From Nothopassalora personata (Eukaryota > Ascomycota > Dothideomycetes > Mycosphaerellales > Mycosphaerellaceae), in contig CM066291.1 in the NCBI GenBank assembly GCA_033816765.1, positions 124,001 to 188,000 of the forward strand: a DNA stretch of 64,000 nt. Direction: 5' to 3'. Numbering within the stretch: position 1 is the stretch's first letter; every line of letters begins with the position of its first letter. The notes under the pieces are model-generated. The model saw only the letters and a program-made list of their open reading frames with translations, did not search any database and was not told where the DNA came from. The position numbers and the translations under genes are program-made. This document shows positions 22,310-31,736 of this stretch, in pieces.

Positions 22310-23215
22310 TAGCAGTAGCACGAGATCGAGCGCCTGTTTCTCGATACCTCCTATAGCAATAATGCTATTGCCAACCTTCTCAACCTAGGCAGGCGCGCTA
22401 TGGACAAATATCGTAACAACTTTAGGTTGTATAAACAGGTGTATGTGGATCTAGGGCCCGATAGCAGACCTCCAATCTTAATACAGATCTTTCGAGATCG
22501 TATATTCGAATACCTTAGTAATCGCCCTACCTCTTATTAAGACGAAGTCGCCTAGTACCTATACGACGAGTGGGATGTAATAGTCTCGAGATCGACGATA
22601 TCGCGCGTGTTAACCGCGAGAGGTTGGAAGCGCGGAGTCGCTATTCGTCGTGCTAGGGAACGGAATCAAGAGCTTCGTAACGCGTTCGAGATGTTGCAGG
22701 GGGATATGCCGATAGATCGAGTCTACTATGTTAATGAGAGCGCTTCGAATGAACGAACCGGTTGGCGTAAGAGAGGGTGGGCTCCTATAGGTATGCCATG
22801 CTTCGAAGAAGGATCTTGTAAAAGAGAGGTGCGGTAGTTAGTCCTACCTGCTATAACGACGAATAGATACCTCCATAGGACCCTCGTGTTCTAAGGCAGT
22901 ATCACCGCCGAGCTATTCGAGGCCTAGTTAGAGCATACGGTGCTGCCGTAGCTCGAAAGAGGGATGTTTCTCGTTATGGATAACGCATCGATTTATCGCG
23001 GTGAGAGGGTGCGAGAGCTGTGTAATACGGCTAGTGTATACCTCCGCCTACTGCCACCGTATTCGCTAGACTTTAACCCTATCGAATTGTCCTTCGGGGT
23101 GCTAAAGGCTTGGATTCGGAGGCACGCCTACATCGCTAAGGTGTACGATACGTACGGCGGGTTTTTGAAGCAGGCGATCGCGGAGTTCGACGAGGGTATA
23201 GCGCGTGCGTAGTTC
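22310..23215 (+). pseudogene. DDE transposase (IS630/Tc1-mariner superfamily), RIP-broken
   Basis: A single reading frame is kept from about 22310 to the stop at 23213-23215, broken only by TAG and TAA codons. N-terminal helix-turn-helix-like sequence reads ATSYSNNAIANLL-like and LSNRPTSY ... DEVA. The catalytic region then has YYVNESASNERT, FLVMDNASIYRGERV and PYSLDFNPIELSFG. The second and third acidic positions (MDN, NPIE) are present. The first, normally Asp in VDES, is Asn, a G-to-A change consistent with RIP. The C terminus FLKQAIAEFDEGIARA is normal for the family. It no longer encodes a working enzyme. Confidence 0.88.
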
Positions 23216-23899
23216 TAGAAGTGTAGTTATCGCTAAGGTGGTGTTGGTAATAAGAGAGCGAAGAATGAGGAAGTGCGGAACTTCCTTAGTAGCGGCATCA
23301 CGAGCGCGCGCTAGCATCGCGATGCCGCTAAGCAGGGTCCGGACATAAGCCGAGAGGAGCGCCTTAAAGCTTTACACGACATTGTTTTATAGCAACGCAA
23401 CACATTCTACACTTCTTTATATATCTTCGTAGTTCTATATGTGCGCTATATCGTAAAAAAAAGCGCGTGCGAAACGGACTCGTGGTTGTTAATCGTATGT
23501 GTGCAATCCATTTTCCGGACCCTTCGATTACATGTTGCTACCGAGCTTCCGAGCACAGCCGCAAAAGTCCTGGGATTATTCCCGACCTAATCGGAAGACT
23601 CTCCGCGGAACTTCATTTACTTATTAGAGGGCGGCTTAAAAGCTTACTATCTGGACGACGACAGCAAGGTGCAACACTATAACATATATAGACTTTGTAG
23701 ATTGTAGATCGATAGTATAGGTATCTGACTACACCCTTAAAAAAGAACCGTGTAAAAATATGTGTGTAGTGTTAATTCGTCCTAGCCTAAAGTTTTTAGT
23801 CTCGATATAGCTACTCGTCTCCTACAAAGTTACGCCGGGATGTGTATGCCGTAGTGAGTCGATATTTCCGAATACTGCTCTTTATCTTAGACTACTGTC

Positions 23900-25408
23900 C
23901 TTCCTTCAACCTATAGTCCTTCACCTATACTGTTAGTTTAATATTGTAGATCTGCTAAAGATTAAGATCCTTCTATATAACTAGTAGGTTATACATCGCG
24001 TCTAAGTCGTCGTGTCGATTTATCTAGAAAGCGGTGCTGCCCTTTATCTAGTTAAAGCAGTTCTTAACGATAACGCTAGTCTCTATATTAACACCTTAAG
24101 AACTAAACGGCTCTAGCGGTAACGGAGAGCGACGACGTTATAGACTCGAATAGTCGCTTGCTACACCTCTAAAGTACTGCTTAATAACTAGAGTGTGTCT
24201 AACGAGTGTAGCAGCCTGCTTCGTTGAGGCAGCGCCGTATAGATTCACCTTATCTTTCCCTCTGTTCTCTATAACTTAGCTGCTAACGTAGAGCCTAGGT
24301 CCTTAATTATAACACGCGGTACTATTAGATCACGCTCTAAGGTAACGAAGGCAGCGTGCTACCTGCGAGCGATCTCTTAATACACCTTGCAATAGTCCTC
24401 TACGTTGTCTAGACCGCTATACTAATAGGTGTGGCCGTAGTTCTTGTAATATCGGTTGCTGTAGTGCTACTACGTATTTAGCTAATTAAGGAAGTTCGCG
24501 TTAGGTGTCTCTTTAGGCTCTTCACCTTTAATTCGACCTTTACCTTTAACACTACCTTACGAGGGTTGAGATCGACTATAATAACCGGTACGTAACTTAC
24601 GAAGCTACTTACGCGTAGTAGTCTTACGCGCGGCTCTACGCTAGCTAGACGCTCTAATACTACCTCCTCGAGCCGGTGTCGATAGTACCGAACGATCTAC
24701 CGTCGTTATGGTGATCTCGAGATAGAGCCCCTTTCTATTCTTATGCTACTACCGAGTAAGTTGCTTATAGGCGCGGTCAATATTATTAAGAGCTTCGTCT
24801 TTATCGTGGTTTATAATCGACACGTGAAGGAGGTTACTACAGCGCTCGAATCGAGCGATAATGCGGCAGCTAATCACTCGGTAGATATCGCTATTTAGCG
24901 TACTACCTCGTTCGCGATTATAAGTCTTTATCCACGCGTGAAGAAAGCGCTTCTACTCGTTATAGGTATTATCCGACTCTGCTATACCCGACTAGCTCTT
25001 TACGGTAAGGTCCTCCTTGCTATAGACAATGCGAAAGGTTACTAACTAGTTAGGCTCTTTAGGCTCTTTATCTTAAGCGGCATTATCTTCTTTAGCCTCC
25101 TCCACCTCCTACTGTTCCTTATTATTAACACCACTCCGCGCTGGGCCTATAGATTGGTCGAGAAGCTGGTCATCGAGACGCGCCTGTTTATCTACCTCCG
25201 GCTCTTTAACCACCGTCGAGAGGCGCTGCTTGCCCTTACCCTTGTTACGCTTAGCCGGAGCCTTCGCTTTACGACGAGATAAGGACGACACTTCGGCCTA
25301 AGCTTCGAGCTAGCTATTATATAGACGCGACGGTGCGGTGCGAGAGCGCTTCGAAGGCTGCTAAGAGCGCGTCTTAGCAGGCGTGCTACGGGCTCGTTTT
25401 GGTAGCAT
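23900..25408 (-). pseudogene. Second, opposed ORF of the DNA transposon, RIP-broken
   Basis: From an ATG at 25408 the minus strand keeps one frame for more than 1 kb, broken only by TAG and TAA. It starts with a basic, Ser/Pro/Lys-rich tail (MLPKRARSTPAK ... RRKAKAPAKRNKGKGKQ) and an acidic Glu/Lys segment. A globular-looking part follows (RFLHAWIKTYNRERG, then CRIIARFERCSN), and then another Arg/Lys/Gly-rich region. It opens just inside the right TIR and converges on the transposase. I recognise no family. A DNA-binding helper for transposition is possible but only a guess. The 3' end is approximate. Confidence 0.55.
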
Positions 25409-25522
25409 TGCTGGCAGGCAAACAACACCTAGGACTGGCGACGGCGAGGTTATATCAACGACACAACAATATATGAGACTATTGGGACAATATATCGCTA
25501 TTCCCAGATGCTACGCGTGTTT

Positions 25523-25740
25523 TGTCACGATCCAAGCGTGCACCTGGGCAGCAGCCCAAAACAAGACTGAGTCAACGGTTGCCAAGACTCACGTGACTTT
25601 GATTAGTCACCGGCAAACTCTTCAATTCTCAAACATCTCAATTTTACATAGACACATGCAATACACAACTCGCTTTTGTCACCTCCTTTCATATGAGCCT
25701 ATACACCAATAATTACGCAGACAGCCGTCACAACGTGATA
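25523..25740 (+). repeat. Solo Copia LTR inside the transposon TIR, with 5-bp target duplication
   Basis: 218 bp, TGTCACG...CGTGATA, flanked by TGTTT at 25518-25522 and 25741-25745. It is homologous to the LTR at 34689-34894 (same first 22 bases, similar end). It is not RIP-mutated. Confidence 0.9.
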
Positions 25741-25745
25741 TGTTT

Positions 25746-25816
25746 ACTATAAGGAACGCGGGACGGGCTATCTTCGGACCCTGTGCCGGCAGCATGGCGC
25801 GGACTTCTGCACACGA
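25746..25816 (-). repeat. Right terminal inverted repeat, outer part
   Basis: 71 bp, inverse of 22095-22170, ending CTGCACACGA next to a TA. The inner part of the same arm (about 25425-25522) lies beyond the solo LTR. Confidence 0.78.
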
Positions 25817-25956
25817 TAGTAATGCTCGCTTCGCAGCCTCGCAGCAAAATGGTAGTGATAAGCTCTAGCTTAGCATTACTTCGCGAGGTGCCAAACCAAG
25901 AGAGAGAACAATCGGCAGGTCACAAAGACCGAGATCTCTTCGTCAGCCTTGTCTAG

Positions 25957-26030
25957 ATGGAAAGCTCGCGCCGTTGCAGATTCAAGGTGTGCGATGGAAA
26001 GCTCGCGCAGTTGCAGATCCAAGCTGTAAA
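25957..26030. repeat. 37-bp tandem duplication
   Basis: Two units starting ATGGAAAGCTCGCGC, period 37. A short (GCATA)n run lies nearby at about 26205-26222. Otherwise 25819-26469 shows no gene. Confidence 0.8.
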
Positions 26031-26469
26031 CGTACTATATCGAAAAAGCCCATGTGCTCAATCATTTGACGCCAATCTTATCCCACACCGACCAAAACTG
26101 CCATGTCAGAGTAATCGCTGCCATCCGGCATAGCCGCGTCAAGGAGCGTTCAAAAACGCGGGGATTGACTGTCCATGATTCTTTATGACAACGGTGTCTA
26201 TTGCATTGCATAGCATAGCATAGCTCTCTAATTTCCAGATTCTATGTCCTTGCCCCCTCCCAAGGCATCAAGGTCAAAGCTTCGTGCCTTGTGCGGCATT
26301 TTCAGATCATCATGCTTCTGTTAGTACCCATGAGTGAGATGAGATGTCTTGCCACATGCCGATGTAACTGTGAGCGAAGTACTACTTTTGCTCTCTGTCG
26401 ATGTCTATGATCATGAGCATGTGGTGATGCGTATGATGGAGCTGATAATTTCCTCAGTGACACAACGCG

Positions 26470-27195
26470 TTGATCGATAAGAGACCATACCACGACATGG
26501 ATGAACACCACCGCAATTTCAACGATGCCGCCAACGAGGGCTTCATACAGCGCAGACTACAAGCAGAGCTGCGAAACAAGATCAACCACCTCGTGTTGAC
26601 GACCGACACCATCATCGACACCCGTGGCCGCACGAAGTACCAGGAGACGGAGTTAGACTTTCTGCGTTTGGGACGTGTACGAGAACCAAACTCCCAAACG
26701 AGTCCTATCGTAATCAAGTCGGCATCACCCAAGTATGCCGTGTAGTGCGGACCGAGACCACGGGCATTTATTATGGCCGGAATAAGTTCGACGTCCAAAT
26801 CGGCGCCGACAGCCAGCGCATGACATTACGGCAACTCGACGAGGCGAGGTGCTGGATCCGAAGCCGGCCACAATCTGCAATCACAGTATTGAAGGGGATA
26901 ATTTTCATCGTGTGACGCGTCTCGCAGGCTCTTCCAGAGGCGCAGCCATACCCGCTCCTGGGGAGACGTCAATTCCTGCAACATGGTCATCCGAGTGAGG
27001 CTCGAAGCCAGTCTAGTCGAGCAGGAGATCAATCGCAACTCTTTTGCAGACTGCATCGCGATCGTGCCAGAAGACGACGATCTGACAGAGTACCTTCATC
27101 GGGCCACTGGTGATAAGGCAACCAAGCTGGAGCGCTTCATCACCGCTTTGAGGGCCGACTTGGGCAGCGATCGGGCGCCCAGAACAATGCGCTGA
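26470..27195 (+). pseudogene. Degenerate gene of the fungal 'ELRNKI ... VCRxxRTE' type
   Basis: Recognisable blocks lie in changing frames. At 26470-26745 there is LQAELRNKINHLVLTTD; at about 26706-26918, in another frame, VGITQVCRVVRTETTGIYYG followed by RNKF; and at about 26930-27195, in a third section, MVIRVRLEASLVEQEINR onward. The order and wording (LPxELRNKIY, then VCRQIRTE...YY.xNxF) match a large class of short fungal proteins related to F-box/2EXR-like hypotheticals. I see no convincing intron that repairs the first frame change, so I call it a frameshifted relic. An unusual intron of about 44 bp at 26675-26718 cannot be excluded. Confidence 0.5.
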
Positions 27196-27378
27196 ATGGC
27201 CAGAGCCGCGATGACCAAGCATTGAGGACAGCGAGCAAGGAAGCCAGCGAGAAGCGAACGAAGCAGCCGAAGTGACGCTGGGATCGAACGGCTGGGACGC
27301 GGCAGATGCACAGAAACACTCAGACACTTGCGTGCTGTTGGGTAAACGCTCGCGATGCAGATCTTGACAGGCAGGAGC

Positions 27379-28197
27379 TCAATGCACCTCGAAAACGTCG
27401 ACCTTGTCCTCCACAGTCCTCAGCATGGGCGCTAACAAGCGATCATCCCTAAACGACTCCGGGACATTCTCCCGCCTTTTCTCCAGCTCTTCCTTCAGCA
27501 CATCATACTTCTCTTCCTTGGCAGTATACTGCCGCACAACCTTCTTCCCGCTGTGCTCCACATACACCCTCGTGTCTCGTATCCTCACAATGACTCCATC
27601 CAGCCTGAGAAAGAATCTGCTTAAGACAAGCAACCGCTCTGGCATCATGCGGACTTTGATATTGAGGAGGGCGATCCCATTGTCTGCCAGTTCGTCTTCG
27701 TAAAGGTCCACGGCATCAAAAAAGAGAATGGGATCTTGGCGGGATAGGAGATCTGTCCGAAGCACTTCGTCTTGAGATGCTGGGCGCCATGCTCCCTGCT
27801 TTGCGCTTGTAGTGCCCGCATAGTCTGTACTATAGCTCCAATCGAACGGCTTCACAACACCCTTCACACCCAGTCCCAGTACAGCATCCGCATTCCCGGC
27901 GAGTTGTCCCCGCCGATCTTTCTTCCATTCTTCTGCGACGGCAACTTGTAGCATTCCTTCTTCATTCTTGCTCACACGATCCAGCGCGTCCCGTGCGTTG
28001 AAGTTGAGCGTCCATTGGGTCGGGAGATGTGTGACGGAGACGAAGTTGTCGCCGAAGATCATCTCGGGGATCGGGATGCCGATGTCGTTGGCAAGGGCTT
28101 CGATCGGCTCGGCTTTGAGGATGGGCTCTTTTCGGGTGGTGATTCGCCATTGCTGGTTCGGTGAGGTGTGTGATTTGGTGCCATATTGTTGCGCCAT
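27379..28197 (-). CDS. TIP41: TIP41-family protein, regulator of type 2A phosphatase / TOR signalling
   Basis: 272 residues, single exon, ATG at 28197. The family core is clear: WRITTRKEPIL near residue 17, MIFGDNFVSVTHL near 46, LNFNARDALDRV near 65, ILFFDAVDLYEDELADNG near 155, and RFFLRLDGVIVRIRDTR near 190. In yeast, Tip41 binds the PP2A-associated protein Tap42 and acts below TORC1 in nutrient signalling; the same role here is inferred from family membership. Its start is 227 bp from the start of the divergent Aurora-type kinase gene, so the two may share a promoter. Confidence 0.92.
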   Translation of the reverse strand: MAQQYGTKSHTSPNQQWRITTRKEPILKAEPIEALANDIGIPIPEMIFGDNFVSVTHLPTQWTLNFNARDALDRVSKNEEGMLQVAVAEEWKKDRRGQLAGNADAVLGLGVKGVVKPFDWSYSTDYAGTTSAKQGAWRPASQDEVLRTDLLSRQDPILFFDAVDLYEDELADNGIALLNIKVRMMPERLLVLSRFFLRLDGVIVRIRDTRVYVEHSGKKVVRQYTAKEEKYDVLKEELEKRRENVPESFRDDRLLAPMLRTVEDKVDVFEVH

Positions 28198-28424
28198 GGC
28201 TGGGCAGGGTACCGCTGTGTATCAATGGTGAATGTGAAGCTGGTGAGGTGAATGTGAGAGAGTAGGTGGGGCTTTGATGGCCATCGAGATTGTTGCTGTG
28301 GAGATGAGGAACGCGCGACTTTTGTTGATGTTCCTGCACCACTTGCTTCTGACCACTTTTGCAATCACCACCAATCGTCATCCTTGATTGTCACTCGCAC
28401 ATTCATTGTCAAGAACAACACATC
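28198..28424. promoter_or_regulatory. Divergent intergenic promoter region, TIP41 / Aurora kinase
   Basis: 227 bp between two head-to-head start codons. No specific operator recognised. Confidence 0.5.
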
Positions 28425-29713
28425 ATGGCAGACATCCAGACGCTCGAGCAGCGCTTTGAGGGAATATCCGTGCAGGACGAGAATCATGATAGCACAGCAC
28501 CACCACCACCACCACCACCACCACAGCCGAAGCATCAGCCAAAGGTATGTGCAGTGCAGTGCAGTGCAGTGCAGTGCACAAGCAGTCTTGCTGGTCGCAA
28601 CAGATCAAGTACTAAGCCGCGGCGAAGGGCTCACTCAGCCATGCCATCTCCCTCTCCAATCTCGGCGCATCGACAACAACAGCACCGTCGCGCATGAAAC
28701 TGCCTCTCCAGAAACTCGCACCCAACGCCGGCACCAAGCCCCCGCCGACGCTTCTCACCAAGATCACCCTCCCATCGCAAGCCGCACAACGAGCCTCCTC
28801 CGAGTCGCGACCATCGGATCCCCCGTCAGCGATACAGCGAGACGCACCAAAGCCTCCCCCGAAACAATGGCATCTCGGCATGTTCGAAATCGGCAAGCCG
28901 TTGGGCAAGGGCAAGTTCGGCCGCGTCTACCTCGCTCGCGAACGGTCGTCCGGATTTGTATGCGCATTGAAGGTCCTACACAAGTCAGAGCTCCAGGCGG
29001 GAAAGGTGGAAAAGCAGGTCCGTCGCGAGATTGAGATTCAATCGAATTTGGCACACCCCAATATCCTCCGCCTGTACGGCCACTTCCACGACACCAAACG
29101 CATCTTCCTCATCCTCGAATTCGCCGGCAAGGGAGAACTCTACAAACACCTCCGAAAAGCACAACGGTTTCCCGAACCACAAGCCGCTGGCTACGTCGCG
29201 CAGATGGCGAGCGCATTGAAGTATTTGCACAAGAAGCACGTGATGCACCGAGACATCAAGCCAGAAAACATCCTCGTCGGCTTACACGGCGAGATTAAGA
29301 TATCCGACTTCGGCTGGTCCGTTCACGCACCCAACAACAGACGGAACACAATGTGTGGAACCCTCGACTACCTCCCCCCCGAGATGATCAAGCCCGGCAG
29401 GGAAGAGAACTGGTACACGGAAAAAGTCGATCTCTGGTCACTCGGGGTATTGACCTACGAGTTCCTCGTGGGAGAAGCACCCTTCGAAGACACACCGGTC
29501 ATGACGCAGCGGAGGATTGCCAGAGGCGAAATGACAGTTCCCAGCTATGTCAGTCCCGAGGCTAGAGACATTATCAAGAGATTGCTAGTTCTGGATCCGG
29601 AGAAGAGGCTGAACTTGGACGAGGTCGAGGTCCACCCATGGATTGTCAAACATTGCGCTGGAAGGAAGGAGAAGAAGGTCAGTAATGAGGGGGTGCAGTT
29701 TGTTAGAGGTTAG
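28425..29713 (+). CDS. IPL1: Aurora-type serine/threonine kinase (Ipl1/Ark1)
   Basis: Proposed exons are 28425-28544 and 28628-29713, giving about 401 residues. The 83-bp intron starts GTATGT and ends GGCGAAG, with TACTAAG as branch site 12 bases upstream; this acceptor is the only one keeping frame with the kinase domain. The N terminus [20 protein letters not shown] is Aurora-like and is followed by an eight-proline run. The kinase domain has [11 protein letters not shown] (about 133), the ATP-site Lys in ALKVL (155), [10 protein letters not shown] (247-256), DFGWSVHAP (267) and the T-loop [15 protein letters not shown] with Thr about 281, all diagnostic of Aurora. Expected to act with INCENP and survivin homologues in chromosome segregation. 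Exon 1 and the intron are predicted. Confidence 0.92.
28545..28627 (+). other. Aurora kinase intron 1 with (GCAGT)n microsatellite
   Basis: The donor GTATGT is followed by six or so GCAGT units (about 28551-28578). The acceptor at 28626-28627 is the one that keeps the frame open. Confidence 0.7.
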
Positions 29714-31736
29714 TCGGGATGGTGATGATGCATGGGCTTGGATGGGACAGCACGAGTGTCCGTATTTTCTTTTTCTCTCATACTGCTTACACAAGTCACG
29801 GAAATCAATCCGGCCTCGATGCACGACGCTCCGTCTCCTCTCCTCTTCTCTCTCCAAGCTCTGTCGCCCCTTCCACGCCGATCTCCGAGATTGTTTTCTA
29901 TACCCCAAACCTATTCATTCAAGATTCTTCTCCCGATACCACACACACACACACACACACGGCTCCGTCAACCCTCCCCTGATACCTCCTATTGTTCTTC
30001 TTAACACCACAAGCTCGCAAGCAAGCAAGCAAGCACGGCCCGAACAACCACCAGAGGCAAAGAACTGACCTCACGGCATCCAGACTGTTCAACAAGCAAG
30101 TCACGCCAAGTGCCTTGCAAGCAAGCCTTGTTACAAGAAAGCAAATTCGATCTTATAAGACAACTTGTGCTTGGCAAGTAAACAAGTCAGAGGGTCTAGA
30201 CTTGCTTGACTTGCTTGTTGGCCTGACTGATCGCATCGCGCTGTATAGTCCCGATCCGAGTCCTAAAGGCCCAATTGACCTGTGCACATTCTCGCAGTCC
30301 CAGTCCCATCACAAAGAACTCCCTCCATGACGCGCGGTAGCACTTGAAGCGCCTGGCCACGCCACTCGAGACCGTCCTTTCATCACCATCTCTCAAAAGC
30401 CGAATTCGGTTCAGCGCCTCGTCGAAGAAGCAAGTGTGTCACCCACCACTCTTTTGCTAACGCATCGAGGCTGCAGGGGAAATGCGGAATTGACGCAGAA
30501 GCTGCGCATCTTGTGTGCGAAAGTGGTTTTCGAAGGAACGGTGGTCGATTTCAGAGGTCAGAAAGGGCGGCATGCCGAGTCTGGGCCGTGGCGCGGAAGG
30601 ACCAGCACCGGCGCGGGAACCTTGGGCATTTGATTGTGTCGAACTCTAGAGGCCTGGTGAGAGAGTTGTTGGGGAGGGAGGGGGGGGGGGGGTTAAGCTG
30701 CATTGTGATCCCATCGTTATTGGGCTAGCTTGCGAGAGGCTCCCTCTTGATAGACCAGAATTCTCAGCTCGCCAGGCAGCTCCAAAACTGGGAATCGCCA
30801 ATTCGCATGTAGTACGCCGCGTGAGTTTCAATTTCGGTAGCGCGTCATGTCATGCTGTGGCCCGTGCAACTCCCCAGCGTATTCCTGGCATCGAGGGGGT
30901 CTCTGCGTGTTCGACTGTGAGATGGTCTCTTAGAGGTAGAGGGCACTTCAAGTCCGCGACGTGTTGCAAACTTTGTAAGTTGCGCGGTAGTATAGTGTTT
31001 GTACGGGAGAGTTAAGCTGCCAGGCATATTAAATCGTCGGAAGTAGTATACTATACGAATGGCTTTCTGCAAATTTCGAGTCAGAAAGTGTAATGCAAGG
31101 ATACGTGAGAGGTGTTGTTCCGGACGCGCAAGTATGCTCACGGGAAAGGCTGCCCGCATTACATGAAGCCGAAAATGTGCCTGCGTGTTCAGCAGCGTCG
31201 ATATTCACATGTTGCCGAGACCTCGCTTCGTTCAATTGCGTCGACACGGCTAGAACCGATCCATACCAGCCATACCGCACAGCACTGCCCCATGTCCCCG
31301 CACAAAACGTAATATTCTGCGCCACTTAGATGTGCGGCAGCAGGTCTCAGCCACGGCACTCGTTTCAATAGCATAATGGAGCGCTAATCTTGAGCATCAT
31401 GCTGATGCGGTGAGCAGGCTGTGGGTATTTCGAGAACTCTAGAAGACGTTTGGGAGTGGCTGAAGCGGGTATCGAGCAGGAGGTCGGCTGTTGTCTCTCC
31501 GTCACAAGATGTAGTAAGCAGGAGGCGAATATGTTGTGGACCCGTGGACATACCATCAATTCGCAGCTGAAGCTGGTGTACGCGCTTAAGACATGTACGC
31601 TGCCGCATATGCATGGCGTGATAAAGTGACCGCCGCAACAACCCTTCTCACACACCTATTCATGTTGTGCGCCACTTGAAGGAAGTACTGTATCCAAACT
31701 CGACCGTACAGGAGCTGAGATCTTATTTGCGCAATG
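29714..31736. other. Intergenic region between Aurora kinase and MSP1 (convergent genes)
   Basis: No convincing gene in 2 kb. It holds a (CA)11-like run (29939-29960), an (AAGC)n run and many CAAG/CTTG words (30010-30225), a perfect 14-bp inverted repeat (30090-30103 with 30207-30220) and a poly-G run near 30679-30691. It probably includes the 3' UTRs of both flanking genes. Confidence 0.55.
30090..30220. repeat. 14-bp perfect inverted repeat with 103-bp spacer
   Basis: CAACAAGCAAGTCA at 30090-30103 and its exact reverse complement at 30207-30220. The spacer has more CAAG words, so it may just reflect the repeat-like composition. Confidence 0.6.

Larger units (their letters stand above)
22095..25816 (+). 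mobile_element. TIR DNA transposon (IS630/Tc1-mariner type) with long inverted repeats and two opposed ORFs
   Basis: The left end begins CCGTGTGCAGAAGTCCGCGC; the right end is its reverse complement bar the outermost base. A TA dinucleotide lies outside each end (22093-22094 and 25817-25818), as expected for Tc1/mariner target duplication. The inverted similarity continues inward for about 180 bp, with divergence, once a solo LTR at 25523-25740 is removed from the right arm. Inside are a plus-strand transposase (about 22310-23215) and a minus-strand second ORF (about 23900-25408), both broken by RIP-type stops. The element is 3.7 kb, of which 223 bp is the inserted LTR plus the duplicated target site. 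Confidence 0.82.

Noticed and set aside
22607..22837. Separate small gene in the DNA transposon
   Set aside because: It is in the same frame as 22964-23212, and both are parts of one transposase broken by RIP stops.
28384..29034. 216-residue frame over the Aurora gene start
   Set aside because: It contains poly-His from the CAC repeat read out of frame; the Aurora exons explain the region.
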